A stretch of DNA of 60,424 nucleotides from DATAEY01 sp045805565 (GTDB taxonomy: Bacteria > Actinomycetota > Thermoleophilia > Solirubrobacterales > Solirubrobacteraceae), in contig JBJMKZ010000034.1 of NCBI GenBank assembly GCA_045805565.1, positions 1 to 60,424 of the forward strand. The letters are read 5' to 3'. The stretch's first letter is position 1. Each line of letters opens with the position of its first letter. The position numbers and the translations under genes are program-made. Of this stretch, positions 16,927 to 24,773 are shown piece after piece. Under the pieces are notes generated by a model, which saw nothing but the letters and a program-made list of their open reading frames with translations, had not been told where the DNA came from and did no database searches.

Positions 16927-18186
16927 ATGCCGACCGTCGTCTTCGCCTCGAGCCACCTGGGAACGGGAGGGACGGAGCGGGGGATGGCTACCCAGGCGCT
17001 CGCACTGGATCGCCAGCGCTTCGACGTGCGCATTCTCGGCGTGCATGGCTCGGGCCCCCGGCACAAGCTGTTCGAAGCGGCGGGGCTGCCAGTTGCGGTG
17101 GGAAACGGACAGTTCGACCGGCTGGTGGAATTGCTTCGCGGTGTGGACGTCGTCGTGCACCTGCGCCGGGGAGATGCAGCGCCACTTCTGCCTGCCGCCT
17201 GCCGCCGCGCCGCGGTCGCCCACCTCATTGACTGGAACATCTTCGGCCAGGTCGACCGCTCCCCCGACGAACCGAAGTTCGCCTGCCATCTATTCACCAG
17301 TAAGACCACGCAGCTGCGCTACCGCCTCAGGGTGGGAGACCAGAGCGCCCGCTTTCACTACCGCCACCGGGTCCATTATCTGCCGGTCGACCTGGCTCTG
17401 TGCGACCGGGCGCCGGATCGCGCCGACGCAAAGCGTCGGTTCGGGCTCGACCCGGATCGCCCGGTGGTTGGTCGCGGGGGCCGACCGGTCGATGTCAAGT
17501 GGCGAAATTTGCTCGTCGATATGGTGCCCGACCTCGTGCGCGCGGTGCCTGACGTGCAGCTCCTGCTCGCCGGCGCGACTGCCGCCAAGCTGAGGCGTCT
17601 GCGCCGTCGAGGGGTACTGGATCGATGCACGCTGGTGGAGCAGACGCTCGACGAAGACCGCTTGGCAGCGTTCTACGCCGCCTGCGACGTCCTGGCTTCC
17701 GCATCCGAGATCGGCGAGACGCAGGGGTTGGCAAACCTAGAGGCGATGTCCTTGGGCGTCCCGGTCATCACCTGCTCCACGCCATGGGCTGACAATGCCC
17801 AAGTGGAGTTCGTGGAGCACGGCCGCGCAGGACTCGTCGCCAATCACCCGCGCTCGTTCGCCGAGGCGGTGGCAGCTCTACTCCTCGATGCCGAGCTGCG
17901 AGAGCGGCTGGGCGCCAATGCGCGCTCAGCCGTCTGCCGGCAGTTCGACCCACAGGCCCAGGCCCGACAGCTCGAACGGCTATTCACGAGCCTAATTAGC
18001 GAAGGTCGCGTCCCGTCGGAATGGGCGCCGAGCCCGGCAGACGTCGATGCCTTCGGTCACGAGTACCGCCGACGAGTGGGTCTACAGCATCGCCCTCTGC
18101 GGCGCGGAGAGCGTGTCGAGGCAGCAGCCAGCCGTCTCAGAGAAAGGTTGGCTCGGCCAATGCGTCCTTGGCTTGGCCGCGCCTAG
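16927..18186 (+). CDS. Glycosyltransferase family 4 (GT-B)
   Basis: A 419-residue GT4 enzyme: SSHLGTGGTERGM is the N-terminal GGxE/R loop, VAHLIDWNIFG lies mid-protein, and the donor domain has VGRGGRPVDVKWRN, LLLAGATAAKL and ETQGLANLEAMSLGVPVITC. The C-terminal 60 residues are basic, as in peripheral membrane glycosyltransferases. A -10-like TAGCCT (16911-16916) stands 10 bases before the ATG with no ribosome site, consistent with a leaderless message. It is divergent from the minus-strand glycosyltransferase. Confidence 0.9.
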   Translation: MPTVVFASSHLGTGGTERGMATQALALDRQRFDVRILGVHGSGPRHKLFEAAGLPVAVGNGQFDRLVELLRGVDVVVHLRRGDAAPLLPAACRRAAVAHLIDWNIFGQVDRSPDEPKFACHLFTSKTTQLRYRLRVGDQSARFHYRHRVHYLPVDLALCDRAPDRADAKRRFGLDPDRPVVGRGGRPVDVKWRNLLVDMVPDLVRAVPDVQLLLAGATAAKLRRLRRRGVLDRCTLVEQTLDEDRLAAFYAACDVLASASEIGETQGLANLEAMSLGVPVITCSTPWADNAQVEFVEHGRAGLVANHPRSFAEAVAALLLDAELRERLGANARSAVCRQFDPQAQARQLERLFTSLISEGRVPSEWAPSPADVDAFGHEYRRRVGLQHRPLRRGERVEAAASRLRERLARPMRPWLGRA

Positions 18187-18323
18187 CACTCGGGACCACC
18201 GCATCGGCGAGAGATCCACCCGCCAGGAGGCCGTCGACGAACTGCGAGACCCGCGGCTGGCAGACGCCAAGGGGGCGCCGCTCTCAAGCAGTGGGCACTC
18301 GCCACCCTTTTAGAATCCCACGC

Positions 18324-18492
18324 ATCGAGACTCCGGTTTTCGTCGGATTGACCACGCTTCCCAGCCGCATTGAGAAGCTCGAGCCGACCGTTCGGTCGCT
18401 CCTACCCAGAGCCTTCCGCCGGACCAGATCTTCGTTGTCGGCCTCTCAGGTCCGTTCGGGAGAACCGTGAATGCGCGATTCCGGATTGGTTC
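18324..18492 (+). pseudogene. Remnant of a glycosyltransferase-like gene (frameshifted)
   Basis: The roughly 480-base gap before the ABC transporter holds one gene trace. One frame reads TPVFVGLTTLPSRIEKLEP through TVRSLL to about 18404, then coding sense continues in another frame as QSLPPDQIFVVGLSGPFGR from 18407. Joined, they resemble the opening of proteins that begin with a strand, TTLPSRI and a PPD turn, as in GT2-like enzymes. No start with a ribosome site and no intact remainder exist; a later frame (FRLMYWLTLVQGAVR near 18565-18615) could be its C-terminus. Probably a decayed gene of the glycan block. Confidence 0.4.
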
Positions 18493-18666
18493 AGGCCGCC
18501 GCCTGCCGGAGTCCAGCCGGGAAGGAGCTCTTTTCCTGCTCGGCACAGACCTGGTCGGATCGAGATTTCGCCTGATGTACTGGCTAACCCTCGTTCAGGG
18601 AGCCGTCAGGCCGGCTGCGCGGGCGCTCAGAACGGCTCGAGCGTTCGGCGCCCGAATGCCCGAAGG

Positions 18667-20715
18667 ATGACCAGCCCCCATCCGGACGCAGTTGAGGGCG
18701 TTGCCACGTCTGGCGCGGCACGGCTGGCGCCTCGGATCTTTGCACTGTTCCGTCCGTATCGAGGCCAGGTGGCGCTCCTCTTCTTCGCGATCCTACTGTC
18801 CTCCGGACTCGGTGTCGTCAATCCCGTCCTGACCAAGTTCGTGTTCGACCGGGCGCTGTTCCCACCCGGCGGGCACCCGGACGCGGCTCTGCTCTATGTG
18901 CTGATCGCGGTGATGGTGGTGGTCGCGGTCGCCATTGGGGTAATCGGCCTTAGCCAGACCTATCTCGCGACGGTGATTGGCCAGCGCGTGATGCAGGACG
19001 TCCGCGATCGGCTGTACGCCCACCTGCAGTCGATGTCGCTCCGCTTCTTCACCTCTACCCGCACCGGTGAGATCCAGTCTCGGATCCACAACGACGTCGC
19101 CGGCGTGCAGACCGCCGTAACCGAGACGGCATCCACCATCCTGTCCAACCTTGTGATCGGCGTCAGCACCTTGGCGGCGATGACCATGCTCTCGTGGCAG
19201 CTCACGCTCGTGCCTCTCGCCGTGATCCCCGGCTTCGTCTACCTGACGCATCGGGTGGGGCGGATTCGCCGCCGACTAGCCTCCTCAACCCAGGAGTCGC
19301 TGGCCGATATGAGTGCGATCACCGCCGAGACGCTCTCTGTTTCGGGCATCCTCCTGGCGAAGGTCTTCAACCGCAGCGGCCACGTGATCGCGCGCTACCA
19401 GGAGCAGAACCGCCGACTCGCGCAGCTTCAGGTGCGTCAGCAGATGACTGGCCGAACGTCGTTCACCGTAGCTGGCACCTTTTTCACGCTCACACCGGCG
19501 CTCGTCTACTTGGTAGCAGAGCACGTCATCAGCCAGGGTTCGCCGCACATCTCTGCCGGGACGATCGTCGCCTTCACTGCCCTGCAAACGCGGCTGTTCT
19601 TCCCGGTCATGCAGATGCTCCAGGTCTGGGCGGAGGCGCACTCGTCGCTGGCTCTCTTCGAGAGGGTCTTCCAGTACCTCGATCTTCCGCGCGAGATCGT
19701 CGATACGCATGCCGCCCGTCCGCTGACCAAGGATCAGGTTCGGGGCCGGGTCTCTTTCCGCGATGTGCACTTTCGCTACGACCACATGCGACGGACTGGA
19801 GACTCAGACGAGCTCGCCGAGCTTGAAGGCGTCACCCTTGGCCTCCACTCGCCCCCCTCGGGCCTGAGCTCAGAACACGGGGCGCAGGATGCCTGGACGG
19901 TCGAGGGCCTAGATTTCGACATCGAGCCGGGTCAGCTGGCCGCCCTCGTCGGTCCGAGCGGGGCTGGCAAGACGACGACCGCCTACCTGATCCCCCGGCT
20001 CTACGACGCCAGTGCTGGCATGGTGGCGATCGACGGGATCGACGTCCGCGAGATCGCGCTGTCGTCGCTGGCCGAGCTGATAGGGATGGTCACGCAGGAG
20101 ACCTACCTCTTCCACACCAGTGTTCGCGAGAACCTGCTCTATGCGAAGCCGCACGCCACCCGGGAGCAGATCGAGCACGCCGCGCAAACCGCACTGATCC
20201 ATGAGCGAATAACGAACCTCGCAGACGGTTACGAGACGCTGGTGGGCGAGCGCGGCTACCGGATGTCGGGGGGCGAGAAGCAGCGCCTGGCGATCGCCCG
20301 CGTCCTCCTGAAGGACCCGCGCATCCTTATCCTCGACGAGGCGACGTCCGCACTCGACACAAACAGCGAGCGGTTCGTCCAGCGAGCGCTGCAGCCGCTG
20401 ATCCGAGATCGGACGACGATCGCGATCGCTCACCGGCTCTCGACGATTCTCGCCGCCGACGTGATCTTCGTGTTGGAGCGCGGCCGGATCGTCGAGCGAG
20501 GCACCTTCGAGCAGCTGATATCCCGGCGTGGCTTGTTCGCGGCGCTCTATGAGCAGCAGTTCGGAGCGGGAGCCGTCGAGGCGCGCTGCAGCGACGGTGT
20601 GATCCTGCGCGGTGGTGAGTCGATCACTCTCGACCCCGGTGACCAAAGCTCACCGCCCTCCCGATATGGACCACAAGCCAAAAACCGCTCTAGCATGGGC
20701 ATTTCGGGCGGTTAG
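18667..20715 (+). CDS. ABC transporter, fused membrane and ATPase domains (MsbA/ABCB type)
   Basis: A 682-residue half-transporter that would dimerise to export a lipid, glycolipid or peptide. Six membrane helices span residues 25-330 (LLFFAILLSSGLGVVNPVL onward). The ATPase domain has Walker A GPSGAGKTT at 429-437, Q-loop TQETYLF, signature MSGGEKQRLAIA near 533, Walker B ILILDEATSALD near 555 and the switch histidine AIAHRLS. An atypical insertion of about 40 residues sits between FRDVHFRYDH and WTVEGLDF. GAAGG directly precedes the ATG. It lies at the end of the glycosyltransferase run, so export of the assembled glycolipid is plausible. The stop codon is inside tRNA-Val. Confidence 0.93.
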   Translation: MTSPHPDAVEGVATSGAARLAPRIFALFRPYRGQVALLFFAILLSSGLGVVNPVLTKFVFDRALFPPGGHPDAALLYVLIAVMVVVAVAIGVIGLSQTYLATVIGQRVMQDVRDRLYAHLQSMSLRFFTSTRTGEIQSRIHNDVAGVQTAVTETASTILSNLVIGVSTLAAMTMLSWQLTLVPLAVIPGFVYLTHRVGRIRRRLASSTQESLADMSAITAETLSVSGILLAKVFNRSGHVIARYQEQNRRLAQLQVRQQMTGRTSFTVAGTFFTLTPALVYLVAEHVISQGSPHISAGTIVAFTALQTRLFFPVMQMLQVWAEAHSSLALFERVFQYLDLPREIVDTHAARPLTKDQVRGRVSFRDVHFRYDHMRRTGDSDELAELEGVTLGLHSPPSGLSSEHGAQDAWTVEGLDFDIEPGQLAALVGPSGAGKTTTAYLIPRLYDASAGMVAIDGIDVREIALSSLAELIGMVTQETYLFHTSVRENLLYAKPHATREQIEHAAQTALIHERITNLADGYETLVGERGYRMSGGEKQRLAIARVLLKDPRILILDEATSALDTNSERFVQRALQPLIRDRTTIAIAHRLSTILAADVIFVLERGRIVERGTFEQLISRRGLFAALYEQQFGAGAVEARCSDGVILRGGESITLDPGDQSSPPSRYGPQAKNRSSMGISGG

Positions 20716-20779
20716 CTCAGCTGGTCAGAGCGCCTGCCTTACAAGCAGGAGGTCGCCTGTTCGAGTCAGGCACCGCCCA
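20706..20779 (+). tRNA. tRNA-Val (UAC)
   Basis: The acceptor GGGCGGT pairs with ACCGCCC, the anticodon stem CCTGC/GCAGG encloses loop CTTACAA with anticodon TAC, and the T loop has GTTCGAGTC. Discriminator A; CCA not encoded. A run of six T follows within two bases and may end transcription. The first ten bases overlap the 3' end of the ABC transporter gene. Confidence 0.94.
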
Positions 20780-20888
20780 CTTTTTTGAGGAACGCTTCCA
20801 GGGTGCGCCTCCATGCTGGCGCGTCCCCGGGTCCGCTCGACGTCAACCCCTGCAGGGCAGCCTTGGCAGGTGGCGGTCTGAGCTCTAC

Positions 20889-21803
20889 TTGCTTCGTTGC
20901 CGGCGAGGTGCGAGCCTGCCCTCTAATCAGGTCCTGAGCACGGGCCTCTACCTGACTCGTGCGGCAAGGGGGACGAATCTGAGCCACGCGATCCCCGTCT
21001 CTATCTCGAACCCACCCGGGATATCGCCGGCGGGAGATCTGTTCGCCGAGATCTTCTGGGTGGCGGCCGACGGCCAGCTGGCCAAGGAATTGGGCGGCGT
21101 GCCGGTACAGAATGGGGTCGCGACCTACCAGGGGCCGCCGCTAGAGCCGGGCCTGCGGTGGGCGATCAGGATCGTGGAGACGGCCACCGGCGGGCCGGTC
21201 TTCCGCTCGGGACCTCTAGGCGTCCTGCCCGGCCCACCGTCGCAAGTGATTCCCAGGGGCCGGGTGTCGATCTTCCACACCCGCGTCGGGTTTGGCCTGG
21301 AATTGGCAGACGGCCTGCCCGAGGTGGTGACCGAACATCTGCAAAGCCTCCCTTGGCCGCTGCGCTTCGAGAAAGCAGAGCTGGGCGCGGATGCGGATGG
21401 CCATTACGTGGTCATCGTGAGAGGCCGCCTAGGGTTGTTTTTCCACTTCACCTACCGGCGGGCGCTGCGTTTGGTGGCCAATCGCGATCCCGGCCGACCG
21501 ACCCCGCCGGTGCTGGCCCAGCCCGAGGACACGGCGCAAAGCACCGGCGTCGCCGGCTTCTACCGCGACACCCTGGACAGGGCGATCATCGATGCGGTGC
21601 AGGCACAGCTTGCGGCGGCCCTGTCCCGACTCGCCTCGCTGGAGCTTGAGCGAAACGGCGTTGGCTTTCAGTCGGCGAGCGTCTCGGTGAGCGCCATCGA
21701 AGTGCGACCCATCGGGACGGAGGTCGCCACTTCGGTGACGCTCAACCCCGGGGCGATCACCGATCAGATATTGGCGCCCACTGGTCCCATCGCGCAGCCT
21801 TAG
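20889..21803 (+). CDS. Hypothetical protein of unknown function
   Basis: About 304 residues from a TTG; the true start is uncertain because no ATG/GTG with a ribosome site is in frame nearby, and the first 30 residues may not be translated. The body looks like a folded beta-rich domain (DLFAEIFWVAADGQLAKELG, LEPGLRWAIRIVETATGG) followed by HYVVIVRGRLGLFFHFTYRR and a helical stretch (FYRDTLDRAIIDAVQAQLAA). No signal peptide or membrane helix is seen. I do not recognise the family. It follows tRNA-Val, a place where acquired genes often sit, but no att repeat was found. Confidence 0.55.
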   Translation: MLRCRRGASLPSNQVLSTGLYLTRAARGTNLSHAIPVSISNPPGISPAGDLFAEIFWVAADGQLAKELGGVPVQNGVATYQGPPLEPGLRWAIRIVETATGGPVFRSGPLGVLPGPPSQVIPRGRVSIFHTRVGFGLELADGLPEVVTEHLQSLPWPLRFEKAELGADADGHYVVIVRGRLGLFFHFTYRRALRLVANRDPGRPTPPVLAQPEDTAQSTGVAGFYRDTLDRAIIDAVQAQLAAALSRLASLELERNGVGFQSASVSVSAIEVRPIGTEVATSVTLNPGAITDQILAPTGPIAQP

Positions 21804-21862
21804 AGGCCCCGGGGTTAGGCACGGCAAGCGTCAGGTTCGGGGTCAGCGGCTACGCTGGCGCG

Positions 21863-22441
21863 GTGAGCGGTCCCGCGACCAGGGCCGAGGGCAGCCAGGC
21901 TGTCCCGTCCCGCCGAAGGGCCCTATTAGTCGTCCTGATGGGGATCGCGGTGGCACTGGGTGTTTTCGTTTGGGCGGCGTCGATCACTCCGGACTACACG
22001 ACCAGCCTGTTCGGGCAGAGCGCAAGCGACACCTACCCGCTCAAGTCGTGGCTCGCCACCGGGGTGGCGAGCCTCGCGCTGTTCCAGCTCTTCTCGGCGC
22101 TGTGGATCTACGGCAAGCTCAGGTCGACTCGGCGGCCGCGCTGGTTGGGCGGTGCGCATCGGGCCTCGGGCGCGGCGGCGATCCTGGTCAGTCTGCCGAT
22201 CGCCCACCACTGCATGTTCGCCTACGGGTTTCGCAGCCTCGACGCGCGAACGCTCATCCACTCGGCGGCCGGATGCTTCTTCTATGGCGCGGTGGCGGCG
22301 AAGATCGCGGTCGCTCGCTCCCGGCGGCTGCCGGGCGCGGCGCTGCCGATTGCCGGAGGAACTCTGGTCACGCTGGTCGCCGTGCTCTGGTATTCGAGCG
22401 CACTGTGGTACTTCGACGGGTTCCGGCTGCCGGTGGTGTGA
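21863..22441 (+). CDS. Four-helix membrane protein, DUF6529-like
   Basis: A 192-residue integral membrane protein with four hydrophobic segments, at about 20-40, 68-88, 100-118 and 165-185. Conserved-looking features are YPLKSWLATGVASLALFQL, RWLGGAHRASGAAAILVSLP, IAHHCMFAYGF and HSAAGCFFYGAVAAKI. The paired histidines in or near helices recall cytochrome b561-like haem proteins, and I believe the family is DUF6529. GTG start: a -10-like TACGCT (21851-21856) ends 6 bases before it, suggesting leaderless translation. Function not known. Confidence 0.75.
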   Translation: MSGPATRAEGSQAVPSRRRALLVVLMGIAVALGVFVWAASITPDYTTSLFGQSASDTYPLKSWLATGVASLALFQLFSALWIYGKLRSTRRPRWLGGAHRASGAAAILVSLPIAHHCMFAYGFRSLDARTLIHSAAGCFFYGAVAAKIAVARSRRLPGAALPIAGGTLVTLVAVLWYSSALWYFDGFRLPVV

Positions 22442-22609
22442 ACCCATCGCGGGTCCCGCGCTCGCGGGACGGTTCGAACTTGCATCGGGATCGCATCTTG
22501 TTGATAGGGTCCGCCGGCCTTCGCCGGGTGGACCTGCCATATGTGGTTGTGGGGCGGAGAGACGTCAAACCCACGCAACCGGAGCTTGGTCCGCTTGTTC
22601 TCATTCTCG

Positions 22610-23677
22610 ATGCGCCGTTCATCCTGTAGAGGGGCTTACCTGATCATCCTCCTGGGCGCACTTGTCGGCCTCGGCGCGGCGCCCTCGGCTCCGGCGGCGG
22701 TCGTCGGGGCCGCCGGCGTTCGGGCGACGTCGTCGCCGAACCTGCGCTTCGGAATGTCGGCAGCCGCTCGGGCCAACTCATTGCCGATCACGCAGGCGAT
22801 CGGCGCCGCGCCCAAGGTCCTTTACTCGGTCCGGCTCGACCCGCGCCGGGCATTCAGCCGCGTAACCGTCAGGGGGATGCTCCAGAGCGCCTACTGCCGG
22901 TCCGCCGACATCTCGGGAGAGAACAAGCCGGGCCATCCCTGCGTCGGCACTCAGCCCTATCGCTTCCAGCCCAACGTCTACGCCAAGCTCGTCGTCGCCA
23001 CCAATCCGACGGCGACGACCGGCCGTGTCATCCAGGCGTGGAAGGGCACGCCCTGCATCGACGTCGTCCACCATTGTCCCCTTTCGGTAGGAGCGAACCG
23101 GGCCGTGGTCTCGGGCGCCGGCCGGTACGTCAACCTCGTCGCCGGCGCCCAGGCGGATGGGGCCGGCATCGGTCAGGTGCTGGCCATCGAGCCCACCCAG
23201 GGCGAGCTGCAGGTCATACAGCTGCTCGGCCCCCACTCGGCGAGCCGTCCGCTGGTGGGCGGCCCGCGTCTCAAGAGCTTCGCGGTCTCCGCCGGTAGCT
23301 CCGAGGCCTCGAAGTCCGACCAGCTGCCGGCGATCATCTTCTCGCGCTTGGTCACGGTCAGGGCGGGAGATGTCCTCGACGTCAGGACCCGATTCGACCT
23401 GACGATCCACAACTCCAGGGACAACGCTCCCTTCACCGGAACCTCGGTCTTCCTGACGCGGCGGCGAACCGCCACCTTCGCGGACCGCGGCATGGGAATC
23501 GTCGGAAGGGCCGGCCAGAATTGCCCGGTCACCTGCACGTTGAGTCAGGTGGGAGCCATCCGCTCACCGGTCGGCGGCCGCCTGTACGTCAATGTCGTCG
23601 TGGTGGTCAAGGACCACAAGGGCAGCACGATCGCGACCGCGAGCTACGCCGGCAAACTGACGGTGGTCAGGCGCTAG
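22610..23677 (+). CDS. Secreted hypothetical protein
   Basis: A 355-residue exported protein. From ATG 22610 it opens with a classic signal peptide (MRRSSCRGAYLIILLGALVG, then LGAAPSAPAAV with an AxA cleavage site). The mature part is rich in Ser, Val and Gly and contains two cysteine pairs (CRSADISGENKPGHPC, CIDVVHHC) and a late pair CPVTC. Repeated beta-strand-like segments suggest an all-beta extracellular domain; no known domain was recognised. The 168 bases before it contain two hairpins (GTCCCGC/GCGGGAC near 22451-22468 and GGTCC/GGACC near 22506-22533) that may end the preceding transcript. Confidence 0.65.
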   Translation: MRRSSCRGAYLIILLGALVGLGAAPSAPAAVVGAAGVRATSSPNLRFGMSAAARANSLPITQAIGAAPKVLYSVRLDPRRAFSRVTVRGMLQSAYCRSADISGENKPGHPCVGTQPYRFQPNVYAKLVVATNPTATTGRVIQAWKGTPCIDVVHHCPLSVGANRAVVSGAGRYVNLVAGAQADGAGIGQVLAIEPTQGELQVIQLLGPHSASRPLVGGPRLKSFAVSAGSSEASKSDQLPAIIFSRLVTVRAGDVLDVRTRFDLTIHNSRDNAPFTGTSVFLTRRRTATFADRGMGIVGRAGQNCPVTCTLSQVGAIRSPVGGRLYVNVVVVVKDHKGSTIATASYAGKLTVVRR

Positions 23678-23684
23678 TCCCCGC

Positions 23685-24074
23685 CTAGAAGCCGCGTCGC
23701 TCGCGGTCCGAGCGCGACACGTGGCCGCCCGCGTACAGGCGCTCCCACGCGTGCGCCAGCCAGATCAGCGCCACCACCGCGATAACGAGCGTGGCGCCCG
23801 GCGCCTCGGCGGGATCGACCGCTCCCAGTCCGGCGAAGAACAGGTACAGCACGACCAAGGCTCCCATCAGCGCCCAGAACGCCGCCTCGATGTGGTAGGC
23901 GCGCCGGCGCCGGAGTTCCTCCTCGGCCTCTCGACGCTCCTCCAGCCGCCTCTCCGCGTCGCCACCTCGATTCTCGAACTCGGTGGCGCTCGGCGGCAGC
24001 CCCGCCCGACCCTCCGCAGCGGGCGTGTCGTGCGCCGCGTCCGGCCGAGGCACGTGAGCCGTCACATGCGTCAT
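23685..24074 (-). CDS. Small two-helix membrane protein with coiled coil
   Basis: A 129-residue protein starting MTHVTAHVPRPDAAHD. Residues 35-62 form a charged coiled coil (ENRGGDAERRLEERREAEEE), followed by two transmembrane helices (FWALMGALVVLYLFFAGL and ATLVIAVVALIWLAHAWERL) and a short basic tail. This resembles SHOCT-less 2TM-domain proteins of actinobacteria; no function is known. It ends 7 bases from the convergent secreted protein. A much longer in-frame reading upstream is not credible. Confidence 0.62.
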   Translation of the reverse strand: MTHVTAHVPRPDAAHDTPAAEGRAGLPPSATEFENRGGDAERRLEERREAEEELRRRRAYHIEAAFWALMGALVVLYLFFAGLGAVDPAEAPGATLVIAVVALIWLAHAWERLYAGGHVSRSDRERRGF

Positions 24075-24119
24075 TAGACCACCGGTTCGGAGGTCCCTCA
24101 AGCCGGGAATACACCGCCT

Positions 24120-24689
24120 GTGATCGGGCGTCATCACCGCGACTCGATGAGATCGGCGCTTCGCTGCGCCTGCGTCACGCTCGCCGCCCTGGTGGCCGGA
24201 GGCGTCGTCGCGGTCGGAGTGTCCTCCTGCGGCGCCGGTCGCGGCGGGGCGCGGATGGTGGCGGAGGCCGAGGAGGTGCACGTGCGAATGACCGAGTTCG
24301 CGCTCGCCCCGAGCCACATCCACGCGCGCGCGGGAGTGATCGAGCTCTTCGCGCGCAACGACGGCGCCAAGGATCACGTGCTGGCCGTGCAGACGTCGGA
24401 CGGCGAGGTCGCGCGGACGAAGCGGCTGGCCCCCGGCAAGTCGGGCAGCGTAAAGGTCGACTTCCGGCCCGGCCGCTACGGCATGTACGACCCGCTCGAC
24501 GCGTACCGCAGAAGGGGGATGGCCGGAATCGTCGCCGTGGCGCCGCGTACGACGACGGTCGCCCGTACCGTGACCCAGACCAGGACGGTGACGCAGCCTA
24601 CGGTCGTGACCGTCCCCCAGGTCAAGGAGCGGACGATCATCCGGACGGTCACGAGGACCGTGACGGTCGCCCGCCCCAGGCGGCCCTGA
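24120..24689 (+). CDS. Cupredoxin-like lipoprotein lacking the copper cysteine
   Basis: A predicted lipoprotein of 189 residues (GTG start) or 180 (ATG at 24147). The signal ends in the lipobox VSSC, then a short linker and one cupredoxin-like beta domain: VHVRMTEFALAPSHIHARAG, NDGAKDHVLAVQTSD and RPGRYGMYDPLDAYRRRGMAG. The first histidine (KDHVL) and the terminal methionine (RGM) sit where copper ligands do, but the C..H of the usual CxxPGH loop is missing. The last 45 residues are a low-complexity Thr/Val/Arg tail (TVTQTRTVTQPTVVTV). Predicted to sit on the outer face of the membrane after Lgt processing. Confidence 0.65.
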   Translation: MIGRHHRDSMRSALRCACVTLAALVAGGVVAVGVSSCGAGRGGARMVAEAEEVHVRMTEFALAPSHIHARAGVIELFARNDGAKDHVLAVQTSDGEVARTKRLAPGKSGSVKVDFRPGRYGMYDPLDAYRRRGMAGIVAVAPRTTTVARTVTQTRTVTQPTVVTVPQVKERTIIRTVTRTVTVARPRRP

Positions 24690-24773
24690 GCCGCGGAACC
24701 TCCCGCCGCCCGGCGGAGCCGCAGGCCGCCACGCCGGTCCGCAAGGGCCGTAGCTAGGCTTCCGTCGCGGATC

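Noticed and set aside
20706..20779. tRNA-Val as a used integration site
   Set aside because: No second copy of its 3' end and no integrase was found in the window; only composition hints at transfer.
20766..20987. A 73-residue minus-strand protein next to tRNA-Val
   Set aside because: Its end is antisense of the tRNA and it has no ribosome site, domain or convincing composition.
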